Shown here in pieces: positions 21,818-31,872 of a stretch of 64,000 nt of DNA. Both the position numbers and the translations under genes were made by a program. The stretch is from the NCBI GenBank assembly GCA_963575745.1, contig CAUYUJ010020281.1:1-64000 (forward strand), read 5' to 3'. Numbering within the stretch: the first letter of the stretch is position 1; the number at the start of each line of letters is the position of its first letter. The DNA comes from Prorocentrum cordatum (Eukaryota > Sar > Dinophyceae > Prorocentrales > Prorocentraceae). The notes under the pieces were generated by a model. It saw only the letters and a program-made list of their open reading frames with translations. It did not search any database and was not told the DNA's origin.

Positions 21818-22246
21818 ATGACCCGAGTGGGTCTGGCGGCGCTGTCCCTGGCAGGTGTCGCCTCGCTCGCGAGAGCGCTGACCCTGGAGGCCTCGCTGGC
21901 CCATGGCGCGACTCTCGAGACGACCGGCTCGTGGCCGGAAGAGGCGGCGACCGCGGAGGACCCGGCGGAGGGGCCGATCTCTTTTTTCAAGCACTCGCGC
22001 GGAACGCGCCTGAGGACGGAGCGCCTGGACGCGCACGCCGATCCCCTGGCACAGGTCGAGAGGCTGAAGCAGGGGCGGCAGCGGGCGGAGGATGAGGCTC
22101 AGCACGTGGAGCAGGAGGAGGCCGGAGCCGTCAAGGTTCACGGCGAGGGGGGCAAGTCGCCCACGGAGGTCCCAGACCGAGGAGGCGCGCAGCGCAGGGT
22201 CCGCACGATCAAGACGAACTGCGTGGGTTTCAAGTGCGTGTGCTGA
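21818..22246 (+). CDS. hypothetical protein behind spliced-leader relict
   Basis: An uninterrupted frame of 142 codons starts at the first ATG of its frame, 103 bp after the leader relict; this spacing fits a 5' untranslated region. The N-terminus is hydrophobic (VGLAALSLAGVASLARAL) and could be a signal peptide. The middle is charged and probably coiled coil (LAQVERLKQGRQRAEDEAQ), and the C-terminus is basic and ends in CVGFKCVC with three cysteines. I recognise no family. A CTC triplet array begins 30 bp after the stop. A processed-mRNA retrogene that kept its frame is the simplest reading; chance openness in GC-rich DNA is the main alternative. Start choice is supported only by leader spacing and the hydrophobic N-terminus. 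Confidence 0.5.
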   Translation: MTRVGLAALSLAGVASLARALTLEASLAHGATLETTGSWPEEAATAEDPAEGPISFFKHSRGTRLRTERLDAHADPLAQVERLKQGRQRAEDEAQHVEQEEAGAVKVHGEGGKSPTEVPDRGGAQRRVRTIKTNCVGFKCVC

Positions 22247-22261
22247 GCGGGCGGAGGCAGG

Positions 22262-22392
22262 GCAGCCTCCTTTTCCTCCTCGTCCTCCTCGTCCTCCCCC
22301 TCATCCCCTTCCTTCTCCTCCTCGTCCTCGTCCTGCTCCTCCTCCTCCTCCTCCTCCTCCTCCTCCTCCTCCTCCTCCTCCTCCTCCTCTGG
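22262..22392. repeat. CTCCTC triplet array
   Basis: CCT/CTC triplets, pure from about 22335. On the minus strand this reads as poly-glutamate, an artefact. Confidence 0.9.
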
Positions 22393-22527
22393 GGAGCGGG
22401 ACGGGGCCGACAGCGGGTCGGACAGGCTCATCGTGACCACGGGTTACTGGAGGCTCGCTTAAAAAAACAGTACAGTAGCCACACCGTGTGGCGTGTGAGT
22501 GGGAATTCGGGGTGACCGCAAGGTTTC

Positions 22528-22680
22528 GGGACTTGGGTCGTTCTCCGAGGACGTCTCTGGCGACGGAGGCCTCCGTGGCCCCATAACCGTGCGGTGACGG
22601 ACCGTGCGGTGAGGTCCTTGGGGATTCCGAGGTCACTGCACGGTCTGTCACCGCACCGTGGTGGAACTCCCAAGTCCCTG
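22528..22680. mobile_element. foldback element M2, copy 2
   Basis: The core 22585-22658 matches 14694-14767 with the same inverted ends (ACCGTGCGGTGACGGACC against CACGGTCTGTCACCGC...). It is non-coding. Confidence 0.65.
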
Positions 22681-22689
22681 GGCACGATG

Positions 22690-23560
22690 ACAAGCCAGCC
22701 AGCCATCCCTACAAAATTTGCCACTGAAGGGTCCGACTCCTTGCAGTGAGGATCTTCTCGTACCGCCGTGCGGGGCCGCATCCCGTCCTGCAGGTCGTCG
22801 GTCTCGCCGTGCACGGATCCAGTCAGGAACTTTGGCTTAGCGCGTCGCGCCCCCGATTCTGGCCCACCTCGTCCGAGTCCCCGAGCGTCGATGTCCCGAG
22901 CCTTTCCCAGCCGCCCGCCCCGCGGAGCGGAGCGACACGCCATCCGCTTGCAGGGGGTAGCGTGTCGCTGGGGGCTGCCGCCGCGACCCGCGAAGCAAAC
23001 GTTCCCGACCTTGTGCGCCTTTCGGATGATTAGCTACAGCCAAGGCGCTGAAGTAAGGAGCACCTTGGGTTCGAGAGGTGCCCTTGCTTTCGGGCCGTTC
23101 CTCAGATCCAGGTCGGACCAAGGTTCGCCGAGGCCGAAAAGCTCCTTCGTTCATGAGTCAGCGTCTCTTCTTGTAGCGCGATGGCTGCAGCCAGCTCTTT
23201 CCACGAGTCACCTTCCGTGGCCCACCTCGCGGATCGCATCCCGTCGCATTGGTGCTGGGCTGACTGGGCAGTGCAGCGCTGCCTGGTGCAACATCGGCCC
23301 TCACCCCTCTCGGAGCTGGGTGTATCAGTATGCCCAACGAAGTGCGCGGCGGCTTACACGCCCGAGTTTCTGGTGCGCAGCGGCTCTTGCGATGATCTTT
23401 CGGCATCCGTCGGAGGCATCACACAACAAAACATCACACAAGGTCATCGTTCCTCATTACTTTCTTCGCTTGGCCCGTGCGTGCTCTGCTCCCCCATCCC
23501 TCCTCGTGCTGGCTTCACTTCCACGAGGCTCGTTGCAACGCGAGCTGTTTCGCTGAGCGG
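22690..23560. other. GC-rich unique sequence, no supported gene
   Basis: One plus frame is open for 262 codons (22768-23556), but its composition is what GC-rich DNA gives by chance and other frames overlap it. No domain seen. Confidence 0.35.
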
Positions 23561-23621
23561 GCTCTGAGGGAGTCGTTCGTGTCGTGTTGATGGGTGCGGA
23601 CCGTGGACACCACATCCCTCC

Positions 23622-23781
23622 TCGAAATCGAACGCAAGTTTTTCCCGCGACGTGGCGGCGCCCCAGGACCCCCCGATTTCAAGGTTCGCGCCAAAACTGG
23701 CGATTGCAAACGCAAAGATCTGACCTCGCGGGCCGCGTTTCGCGCGTCGATGAACATCTGAAAACTTGCGTCTGATTTCGA
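23622..23781. mobile_element. TIR element M3, copy 2
   Basis: The ends TCGAAATCGAACGCAAGTTT and AAACTTGCGTCTGATTTCG pair as terminal inverted repeats. The interior, read in reverse, matches 21458-21585 (CGCCAGTTTTGGCGCGAACC against CGCCAGTTTCGTCTCGAACT). The two copies therefore lie in opposite orientation about 2 kb apart. Confidence 0.7.
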
Positions 23782-23821
23782 TCGCGACGAAGGAAAACGG
23801 CATAAACACCAACTTGTGGCG

Positions 23822-23945
23822 CTCTGCGCGGATTTCTCGGATCTGCGCTGGGGCCCCCTGGCGGCGCCTCCGGCGCCGCCCCTGGCGCGCTCCGCGAGCC
23901 AGGGGGGGGGTCCTCCAGCGCAGATCCAAGAAGTCCGCGAGCACC
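23822..23945. repeat. GC-rich foldback next to M3
   Basis: GCGCGGATTTCTCGGATCTG pairs imperfectly with CAGATCCAAGAAGTCCGCGA about 95 bp on. The loop contains GGCGCCTCCGGCGCC, itself palindromic. Confidence 0.6.
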
Positions 23946-24627
23946 GTCGAGAGTTTCTGTCTATGTGGTTTCCTCTTCCCTCCCTCCGAGGAGGGTTTCG
24001 GTTCTGGGCTCCGACGCGTGCCCCCCCCGGCGGCCGCCGGCCGGCCCCTCGGCAGCCCGCCTTGGGCCCGCCGGGCCACCCGTCGCAACGCGTGCAGTGC
24101 GCGCGAGGGAGGGAGAGAGCGGTCGGCCCGAGGAGGACCTGGGCCCGCCGATGATACGCGAGGCCTGGAACAAGAAGGCGGGGAGGGGGGGATGGGGGGG
24201 AGGAGGAGCACGGCAGGGGAGGTTTCGCTTGCTCAGGATCGTTGCGCTGCTCGTCCAGCTTCTGTCGCCGCGTGGGGCCTCGCGAGGGTAGTAGGTCTCA
24301 GCCGCTGCTAGGCAGAGGCTGGGAACAACTCGTCTCGATCCAGGAGTTTCCAGTTTAGCCGGGGGGACATTCATCTAACCGGTGTGCGCATTTCGGTCGT
24401 TTGAGGGGGACGACGACGAGGGGAATCAGGGGGTGAGGCGCGCGGATGCACCAACCACGTGTCGTTTCGCTGGGGGTAGGGGTGGCTAGCATGGGAGGTC
24501 ATCGGAGGGCCATCGCATGAGTGCAAGTGCGTTGCACATTCTCCCGTAGTCTGACTCAAGCAATGACCAAGGGCAGTAGCGGCGATATTCTCGTCGTTGG
24601 GCTTGACGTCCTCCTCCTGACGACGCC

Positions 24628-24894
24628 TTGTCTCGTCCTCGCGCCTCCCTCTTCTTTCCGCCACTCTATCCTGGACGCGCCCCAGAGGTGGTTAATCTCC
24701 GCCAGAAGCTGAAGAGCGTTGAAGACGCGGATCGCTTTATCTCGCAGTTGAGGGACACTATCGAGAAGGGGAAGGCGCGCAATGGGGCGACCAGATTTCT
24801 CGAGAGCGTGCTTCCGCTGGTTGGAGCGGAAGCGCGCGGTGCAGCGTGCAGGAACGTCTCGATCACAGCTCGCCCCATCGAAGGGTGGTCATGA
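24628..24894 (+). CDS. short ORF, unknown function
   Basis: The central part (24690-24870) reads as ordinary soluble protein, with NLRQKLKSVEDADRFISQL as a likely amphipathic helix. The start is unclear because no ATG precedes this part in frame. No family is recognised. It could be an exon or a remnant of the 5' part of LINE 1, which lies 1 kb downstream. A CT array follows. Confidence 0.3.
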   Translation: MSRPRASLFFPPLYPGRAPEVVNLRQKLKSVEDADRFISQLRDTIEKGKARNGATRFLESVLPLVGAEARGAACRNVSITARPIEGWS

Positions 24895-24945
24895 TTTGCT
24901 ACCCTCCGTACCTTTCTTCGCTATCATGACCCCCTTTTTATATTC

Positions 24946-24947
<2 letters not shown>

Positions 24948-24977
<30 letters not shown>

Positions 24978-25025
24978 TTTCCCCTCCCTCACTCTCTCTC
25001 TCTCTCTCCCCCTCTCCCCTTCTCT
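24948..25025. repeat. CT dinucleotide array
   Basis: CTCTCT with TTTCTTTTCC interruptions. Confidence 0.9.
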
Positions 25026-25059
25026 AGAACACAGACCATCCACTCAGACACAAAGACGC

Positions 25060-25460
25060 CACTGGACCCAGATTATTCCTCCTCTTCCCATCTTTCCTGG
25101 TTCTTGTCCCTACGACTCCTGCTCCTACCCTCGCGACTCTGGCACCCGTGTCCTATCTTCTAACTTTGTGCCCACCTTTCGGACTCCGCGATCGTCTCTC
25201 CGACTCCGGCTCCTACCACCACCACGCTAGGTAGATTTTGTTCCCACGATTTCGGCTCTCACCCACGCGACTCCGACACCAGTGTTCTGTCCTCCGACTT
25301 CTGTGTTGATCTTTCCGACTCCTGCGATCGTCTCTCCGACGCCAGCTCCTACCACAACGACTCACGTTCTGATCCCCACGGCTCTCCGGTTCTACCATCT
25401 TCCGTCTCCTCCTGCTCCCATTTCCCGACCTTTGCGATCGTCTCTCGAACTTTGGATGTT
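25060..25460. repeat. pyrimidine-rich tandem units with GCGATCGTCTCT
   Basis: GCGATCGTCTCTCCGACTCC-like phrases occur near 25188, 25325 and 25434, with GCTCCTACCAC phrases between, so about three diverged units of 110-135 bp. It may be the 5' region of LINE 1, but that is unproven. Confidence 0.5.
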
Positions 25461-25679
25461 TACATTGCACTCATACTGGCAGTGAACATTTGGAACAGTT
25501 GTGGTGGATATCTACACGGACGACGACAAAGGCAAGGAAACTCACCTCCTCGTCTCCAACCTGGAACCCCACGATTCAGACTCCGACTCCTGTCCACAAC
25601 GCTTCGCCTGAGGGCCACGACCCCCTCGCGCCGCTCTCGTCGGGCCGCCGGCCCGACGTCGCGTGCTCGTTCGCTTCGC

Positions 25680-25770
25680 CCTCTTTCCTGCCTTCCCTCT
25701 TGCCCTCCGCCTCCGCCTCCTCCTCCTCCTTCCTCCTCCTCCTCGTCCTCCATCCTCCTCCTCCTCTTTC
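25680..25770. repeat. CTCCTC triplet array
   Basis: A run of CTC/CTT triplets just before LINE 1. Confidence 0.8.
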
Positions 25771-25811
25771 AGCTGCCGTGACAGCCCAAGGCAGCCATCA
25801 CAGCAGCATCC

Positions 25812-26600
25812 ATGAGGGCCACCAGGGGGCCCGTCTGGTCTTTCGCCGCGGCCTTTCGCCCGAACGCACGCCAGACATCGGCGGCCCGCTGGCCGATCAC
25901 CCTCCGCGTTCTTGGATTTAACCCTCGCCATGCTCCTGGATCGCGAACGAGCGTAATAATCATGGCTGGCCCTAGTATGGACATACTTACCTTGGCTGGA
26001 ACCCGTTCGAACCACAGAAAGAGCGAAGAGATCTCGGGAAGGAGAGTCTTGGGGCATCAGGTTCGGGATGCAGAAGCAGGAGATGGCCCCTATACAAATC
26101 GATCGACAGCTTGCGCAGTTATTTTGCACCCATCCTTCTCGCAGAAGAAAATTCGCAGAATGTGGTCCAGCCCTCCACAGGCCTTCAGAAGAGCTATGGC
26201 AGTGCCGTTTGTACGAGGCCCACTGGATGTCACAATGATAGCATTCTACCACCCCCTGCAGCCGAATTACGCGAAGGAGGCCGCCAACTGTTTCCAGACG
26301 GTGCGTATTCTCACCAGGTGATGCGACTCCGTGCTTCCGGCGCTACCCTACAGGAGGTCACCCATCTTGTATGCTGATCTCAACGACCGCCAGGGCATAT
26401 TTGTGAGCAGCATCCCTTGCTGGCAATGAATACCCGGTTGTAGGATTTGCAAGCTACATTATATGGTTCATCTGGTGGGCAGAGTTGTATGATTTCATGT
26501 GCGACCTCTTGGGCATGACGGACTTTGTGACGCTATGCCACCCATTGCACCGATCTGGAGCTTCGATCCAGGCGTACCGTGGACGACCGCTCAGAGACCA
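25812..26600 (+). pseudogene. LINE 1 endonuclease domain, broken
   Basis: In LINEs of this type the nuclease nicks target DNA to prime reverse transcription. Segments seen: SMDILTLAGTR near 25975-26010, a RSTACAVILHPSF strand near 26100-26135, PLDVTMIAFYHP near 26220-26255, the active-site-like PILYADLNDRQG at 26361-26396 (equivalent to PMLGVDLNDGLG in LINE 2), and the closing DHVPLYMEI near 26600. The first three lie in one frame that ends at 26321; the fourth is in another, so an indel lies near 26330-26360. Segment order and spacing match LINE 2. Confidence 0.65.
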
Positions 26601-26638
26601 CGTGCCGCTGTATATGGAAATTGTACGTGTGAGGAGCT

Positions 26639-27690
26639 ATGCCCCGCGGGAAACATACCATCCGCCCACATTGGAAGATGGGCGCCATCATGGGCGCAGT
26701 GCGCAAAGCAGATCAACGCCCCGAATTGTTACGTGCCGTTCAAGCCAGACTGCCGGAGAAGGAAGATACGTGGAGAGAGTTGCTGACGCGTGGACGGCCA
26801 GACGAGGCTTTTGCATTCATAGAGGCCCTGCTCATACAGGTTCAACAGCGCTTCTTCAAAGCTAAGGTGACGATAAACGAGAACTACCAGCAACAAAAAT
26901 AACAACGAGAGCGGCTATTACGAGAACGGGCCAGCTTACGATTGGAGCGCGCTCATGCGGATGATGACAGACTGGCGATCTGTGAAGCAGAGCGGCGACG
27001 AATTTCTCAACAGCTCAAGCTTCAGCGACAAGAACTCACCGACGTCGACGGGAGGACGTACTCCAAGGAATCGATTACACGTGGAACAGCAGGAGGCTGG
27101 CTGAAACCATGAGGCTCACTGGACTTGTGGGTGCATGCAGATATGGAGCAAAACAACAAGATGGCCGACTTATACGAGGCGGTGCGTTCACGGAGGCTGA
27201 GCTGACTTCGTGCTAGGCACTTTCTGGTGCAGAAAGTGGCATGAACGCAGCGCCCGGGACCGTCGAACATGTACTAGCAGACTATCCTGACCCTGTCCCT
27301 GCCTACATAAGCGTTGATGACTGCGAGCTGGCGCAGAAAGATCTCTGGAGCACCAAGCGTTACTTCCGAAGGGCGCAGCAACGACGAGCTGTGCCGGCTG
27401 CTACCTCACCGATGGGGCTCTGGATGATGTGTCTCGACCCCGAGCGGAACCTTGTGGGCGCAGAGGATATGGGCTGGGGTTTGACTTATCTATGCCAGGT
27501 ATGGAATGTTTCTCGAAGTTCATGGAATCTGCCTTTCAGCAAATCCGATCGACCAAGAGGGCCCCGATGGCCTGGCATCACAGTCGGGGTGCCCGGCTGA
27601 GGAGGAATGCTACTCCTGGCCCGAAGGGGCGTCGGACGGTGCATGTGATGAGCGCGCTGGGCAAAGCCTTTCATTATGTTATGTTTTAGG
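26639..27690 (+). pseudogene. LINE 1 linker between nuclease and RT
   Basis: WKMGAIMGAVRKADQRPELL starts the linker, as a counterpart of the MQALSLSGSEEGELF region of LINE 2. Near 27545-27670, MAWHHSRGARLRRNATPGPK followed by GRRTVHVMSALGKAF matches LINE 2 YWHTSQGISWPKK...GPRTVHLLAPLGKAW. This segment immediately precedes the RT in both elements. Stops at 26900 and 27600 interrupt it. Confidence 0.6.
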
Positions 27691-27719
27691 TTGCCCACAA
27701 ACGTTTCGAGCGCGGTTTC

Positions 27720-28240
27720 ATGCCGGGTAAGAGCCGTGAGGGCGCCATTTGTGTGAGCCAGATTCTTGGCTGGCGCCTGCAAGAGGCAGGCCGATGCTTT
27801 GCCCTCAGCTATAAGGATCGGAACAACGCTTTCGCTTGTGGGAGGTGGTGGTGGTGGTGTGGGGGGGGGGCTAGAGGAGACGGTTCGCTTGCGCGCCAAC
27901 CCGGAGGACATTGACTTTTGCATCCAACGTTTTGAGCTCAGAGCGATTTCTCTGGGGGCTCTGGAAGGGGAGGTCGCGCTGAAGACAGGAGAAGGGGGGC
28001 TCGTGGGGGGCCCGTTCGCCTTCCTGCTCTTTCTGGGCACGCTCGCACGACCGCTGACAAGATGGAGAATGCGCGATCCAGTCAACAGATGCTAAATTTG
28101 TTTAATTCACGGCCAGGTAGAGGGACATGAGGGCGAACGTGGGGGGGATGTCCTTACGCCGATGACGTCTTCCAGGCTAATCCGGTCCTTGTTCCGATTC
28201 CCATCGAGAAGCTCGCAGGGGATTCTGAAAGATTGCGACG
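27720..28240 (+). pseudogene. LINE 1 reverse transcriptase core, broken
   Basis: Motif A reads SYKDRNNAFA (its Asp at 27816-27818). Motif B reads GGLVGGPFAFLLF at about 27990-28035 in another frame; the usual D of G-x-x-x-G-D is replaced by G. Motif C reads PYADDVFQANPV with YADD at 28155-28166, in the third frame. A GGTGGTGGTGG run and a G8 at 27840-27870 between motifs A and B are probably where the frame was lost. With the reading frame broken three ways no active enzyme can result. Confidence 0.7.
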
Positions 28241-28246
28241 GCGATC

Positions 28247-29209
28247 TTGATCAGAAAGTTTTTTTTTGGGGGGCGGCGCTCGAAACCCAACGAGCCAACA
28301 ACTTCATATGCATTTCCATGGGGCGGGGGTTGCGACCTGCAAGCGGTGGGCGCGGCCCTGCCCGCAGCTGGTTCCAGGCAGTTTCAAGGGCGCAGTGTGG
28401 CATCTCGGCCCAGTGCTAAATTTAAACTGGTCGCCCGAGGTCGAGATTGGCCGATGCTGCGCGGCAAATGCAGACTCTTTCTATCCATGGGCAGAGTGTG
28501 GTCTCTTTCTCTTTCGCGCCGCTGGCTGCGGACATTGTTCATTAACTTTGTGCAGAATGCAGTCCTGTCGGGCCTGGGGCCTACCCTGTTCACCCCAGTT
28601 CACTATGTCCGACTCGATGCTCAGATTGCCCGACTCGGTCGACGAGCGACGCAGGGCCGAGCCGCGACGTATCGCGAAGACGAGGTCCGATCGATGACGA
28701 CGAAGCAAATGCTAGCGCGCTGGAGGATCGTATCTTGGGGGGTGGCGCTTATCGTTCGTCGTTTGCACTGGTGCGTGGGTTGGGTCAAGGGCCCCGAGGG
28801 GTACTCGAAGGGGCTCTGCCTTCTCTTTTGGGTTTCTAGAAGTTCCAGGGGATCGAGGATGTCGCCTAATCGGGGGCGTTCCAACAAGTGCCGGATCCTG
28901 GTGGCTCTGCAGGCTCCAGAAGGACTTCCAATGGGCCGCCGAGGACGTGGGCGGGGGGCAGGAAGTGTGTGGCCACGTCAGCCTGAGCCCTGGGCGCATT
29001 TTAGACAAGGATGTTTTCGAGGAGCTCTCTCAGGTAGATTTCGCGGAGATCAGAGCTCGAGCCCTTTCGCGCGCTGTCCCGCCGCCGACTCGCGCGAGGG
29101 CGGTGGCCGACTGGTCCCTCCACGCGTTGAGGTGCAGAGAGGTTGGCAGCGTGACTGGCAGCTCGAAGAGGAGGGAAACATATGGCTGCGCCTTCAGTGC
29201 CCCGCGTGA
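28247..29209 (+). pseudogene. LINE 1 thumb region and first finger
   Basis: A 320-codon frame covers the segment after the RT palm. LARWRIVSWGVALIVRRLHW near 28710-28770 is the RLRW-type element typical downstream of RT in this LINE family. The frame also contains NFVQNAVLSGLGPTLF, like the QNAALHGNECF segment of LINE 2. Its end runs into another frame near 29000, where GRILDKDVFEEL continues. Confidence 0.6.
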
Positions 29210-29710
29210 TCTTCTAAACCATATGAGAGGAATGCACGTGGTCCGAAAGCTCTGCCCCGTCCTCGCCCCTGCAAGTCCGTGCATCGCGTGCAGGCAGACG
29301 TTCGGGTCCCAGGGGGGCGCCTGCAATGATCTCCAGCAAGCTCTCCTAAACGGCCAGTGTCCTAACAGGGGTGCCCTCGCGCTTCTCCCAGTCCAGCCCG
29401 TCATCTCCCTGCAGTGCGCCTTCTGTGAATATAGAGCAACCAACCTGGATGACCTATGCCGGCGCCTCCGTAGCCATCTTCCTCGAGAAGTATTGCCGCC
29501 TTCCGAGAACCACCCTGTCTCCGTGGCAGCAGCGGGGGCGCGTGGCGGACCTGGGGGCGCCCGACTGGCCTCAACCGCTCCCGCCTGCCGGGGGGCCACC
29601 GGGCCCCGAGAAGGCCAAGACGGAGGTCTGGGCGCAGACCCAGGCAGGCAAGTCCAACGACGAGCTCGTCGCGAAGCTGATCGTGCTCATCACTCGCTTG
29701 GTACTCTGAG
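28947..29710 (+). pseudogene. LINE 1 Cys/His finger region
   Basis: Finger-like groups occur in series: GCAFSAPRDLLNHMRGMH near 29185-29240, PCIACRQTFGSQ...GQC near 29275-29360, and LQCAFCEYRATNLDDLCRRL...H near 29410-29480. LINE 2 has the same order (CSKKF..H, CPYCEGVYGS..C, CHLCSF). These probably bind nucleic acid in the element's RNP. The following VWAQTQAGKSNDELVAKLIV begins the C-terminal domain, cut by a TGA at 29707-29709. Confidence 0.6.
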
Positions 29711-30235
29711 GCAGCAGGGCCATCGCAGACCTGGCGGCGACGGCGTGCACAACGTGGGCGCTGCCACCCATCGAAGGAGGCCTTTCAGACATGATGGGGG
29801 TCGCAGGTCGGCGCCGGGAGATGTCCCAGGATCTGGCTGAGAAAAGAAAGACGGGTGAGGCCGTGGATTTCAAAGGTCGAGGCCCCCCCCCTCGCCTGCG
29901 CGCATTCGTCAGCGGACTGATGTGGCTGGTGCAGCACGAGACCCAGCGGGACAAGGGGCTGAAGGACTTCTACCCCGTGCACGCGAAGCAGCTGACGGTC
30001 CACGCAACTGGCGAGGTTGTTCTTCGCAGCCAGTGGAAGCTCAACAGGGGCGAGAATACTCCAGAAACAAGGCCGCCAGATCGTGGCGATCGATTCGAAT
30101 CGCGAGCTCGGCCGTCAATTGATCCCGATGCTGCGCGCCGCGGTGGTGGACATAGGCGAACGCTTGGTTGGCCCGCCTCCTTGCGGCCCACTGGGGCGAG
30201 ACGCAGGGAAGTTGCTCAATCAGTTGAAGAAGTGA
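29711..30235 (+). pseudogene. LINE 1 C-terminal domain
   Basis: Two frames share this part. One holds LRAFVSGLMWLVQHETQRDK (about 29905-29965). The other holds RQIVAIDSNRELGRQLIPML and closes GPPPCGPLGRDAGKLLNQLK before the stop at 30233-30235. LINE 2 closes GPAPRGPLERAAQKLLDEYE, a clear match. Function unknown; conservation in both elements argues that it mattered when they were active. Confidence 0.6.
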
Positions 30236-30239
30236 ATGA

Positions 30240-30955
30240 CGTACCTCGTGGAGATCAGCGGACAGCCGGAGTGGGACATCCACCGGCGCTTCGAGGTAGT
30301 GCTCCCTTTCGAGAGCTGATCGCGCGGGGCAGAGTACCGCCCGATGTGCTTCAACATAGGACCGCGCCCACCCCTCCTCCTCTTCCCTTCCCGACAGCCT
30401 ACGGCCCCCCCCCCGACCGCCCCCGCCTTGCTTTGAAGGTCGACGCCCAGAGGACGAGGGCGAGGAAGGGGGGGGAGGGGGCAGGGCCGAGGGACCTCAC
30501 GGGGGAGATAATTTCAACAGGGGGGTTTTGTTTGTAGGGGTTTTTCCGTTTCTCTCAGACGTTTCATAGGCCCCCCCAAGGTCCCCCCCCCGACCCCTTC
30601 CTCTGATTTAGCAGTGCGGTCCTGGCCTTTCGGGTTCCGTATTGTTGAGGTGGGGGCGAGGTGCACACGGGGGATGCGTGCCTTCCCGCGTCGTCTTTGA
30701 CGGGGGGGGCCGAGGATGGGCGTGCGTAGTTCATCGGTCCCCTGGAGACGCCCCAACGGCTGCGTGCCTTCAGGGGGGGTTGCCTTCGAGGGGGCAGTGC
30801 GGCCCCGCCCGAGAGCAGGGGGCCGCCCCAAGGTAGCCGTTCAACAATGAAGCGCCACTCAGAGTTCCAGGCGTAGCACAGTGCAGAGGTATCAACTGAC
30901 AAGTGGCCCCCAGCTGCGCAGACACGCGAACTCCAATAGCCCGATTTCGGTCCCG
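30240..30955. other. no gene seen
   Basis: GC-rich sequence with C and G runs (30404-30415, 30470-30480, 30583-30590). Possibly the 3' untranslated end of LINE 1 and beyond. No tail repeat could be fixed. Confidence 0.4.
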
Positions 30956-31415
30956 ATCCTCCTCCCCCTCATCTTCTTCTTCCTCCTCATCCTCGTCCTC
31001 CTCCTCCTCTTCCCCTCTTGCCTTCTTGCTCTCCTCTTCGTCGTCGTCGTCCTCCTCCTCCTCCTCTTCCTCCTGCCTCTTGCCCTGTTGCTCTCCTCCT
31101 CCCTCCTCCTCCTTCTGCTACCCTTCTCCTCTTGCTCTGCTTCGTCCTGGGCACAGCACGGAGGCGGATAGGAGCTGTCCACCACAGACAGAGCAGATGC
31201 AGGTGGCGCATATCTCTTGGACCGGGGCCATTTTTGCCACCGCATGCTCGCCCACGGCTGCACTTCAGCCTGATCCTCCTCCTTCCACCTCCTCCTGCTC
31301 CTCCTCCTCCCCCTCCTCCTCCTCCTCCTCCTCCTCCTCCTCCTCTTTCTGCTCTTCCTGTTCCTCCTCCTCCTGCTGCTCCTCCTCCTCCTCCTCCTCC
31401 TCCTCCTTCTCTTGG
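30956..31415. repeat. CTCCTC arrays in two blocks
   Basis: Pyrimidine triplets at 30956-31130 and 31277-31415, with about 145 bp of unique sequence between. Serine/leucine or Glu/Arg open frames are artefacts. Confidence 0.85.
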
Positions 31416-31439
31416 TGACTGTAGACTGGCGGCGCTTGT

Positions 31440-31870
31440 GTCTCAGAGGCTACCACGTCCACCCGCGTGGGCATTTGCCCGGGGGGGGGTCAACTAGTGA
31501 ACCAGGCGACTCGTGTCGCTGGCTGGGCAGCTGTAAAGGAGGAGGCGAACAGTATGAAGAAGCAGTAGACGAAACGAGAGGACAGGGAAGGGAGGATGGG
31601 GCGCAATGACAGGTTGTGGCTGTGTAGCCACACTCTCCCAGGTGGACTGCACAAGAAATCCTTCCCCTGCCCATAGGACCCCCCACCAGGTGTCCATTAG
31701 TCCTACGACGGGGATCCCCACCCACAAAGCAGGCGCAGGGTTCCCGAACGTAGGGGGTTTGCGCTTTCCACGGCGGCGGCCGGCCACATCGCGAGGGCGG
31801 TGTGGCGCAGGTAGTCTTCCAGCAACCCTGATGTCATCCCGCGCCCGAATACCCCGATCCCTCCATAGTT
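31440..31870. other. unique sequence, no supported gene
   Basis: Short open frames on both strands, none with a recognisable domain. Confidence 0.35.
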
Positions 31871-31872
31871 AC

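Larger units (their letters stand above)
25812..30235 (+). mobile_element. LINE 1: decayed non-LTR retrotransposon
   Basis: Modules follow in fixed order: endonuclease/exonuclease/phosphatase-type nuclease, linker, reverse transcriptase motifs A, B and C, thumb, Cys/His fingers, and a C-terminal domain ending GPLGRDAGKLLNQLKK. The same order and matching segments occur in LINE 2 (44150-49085), which is the main evidence. Frame changes occur at least five times, so it is dead. The 5' end is uncertain; 25812 is the first position with recognisable protein. The 3' end is set by the stop at 30233-30235. Confidence 0.75.

Noticed and set aside
22138-22440. A Glu-rich minus-strand protein
   Set aside because: It is the complement of a CTC array; no further content.
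24948-25025. Polypyrimidine tract as a splice acceptor signal
   Set aside because: It is an ordinary CT array; no exon with a fitting frame follows.
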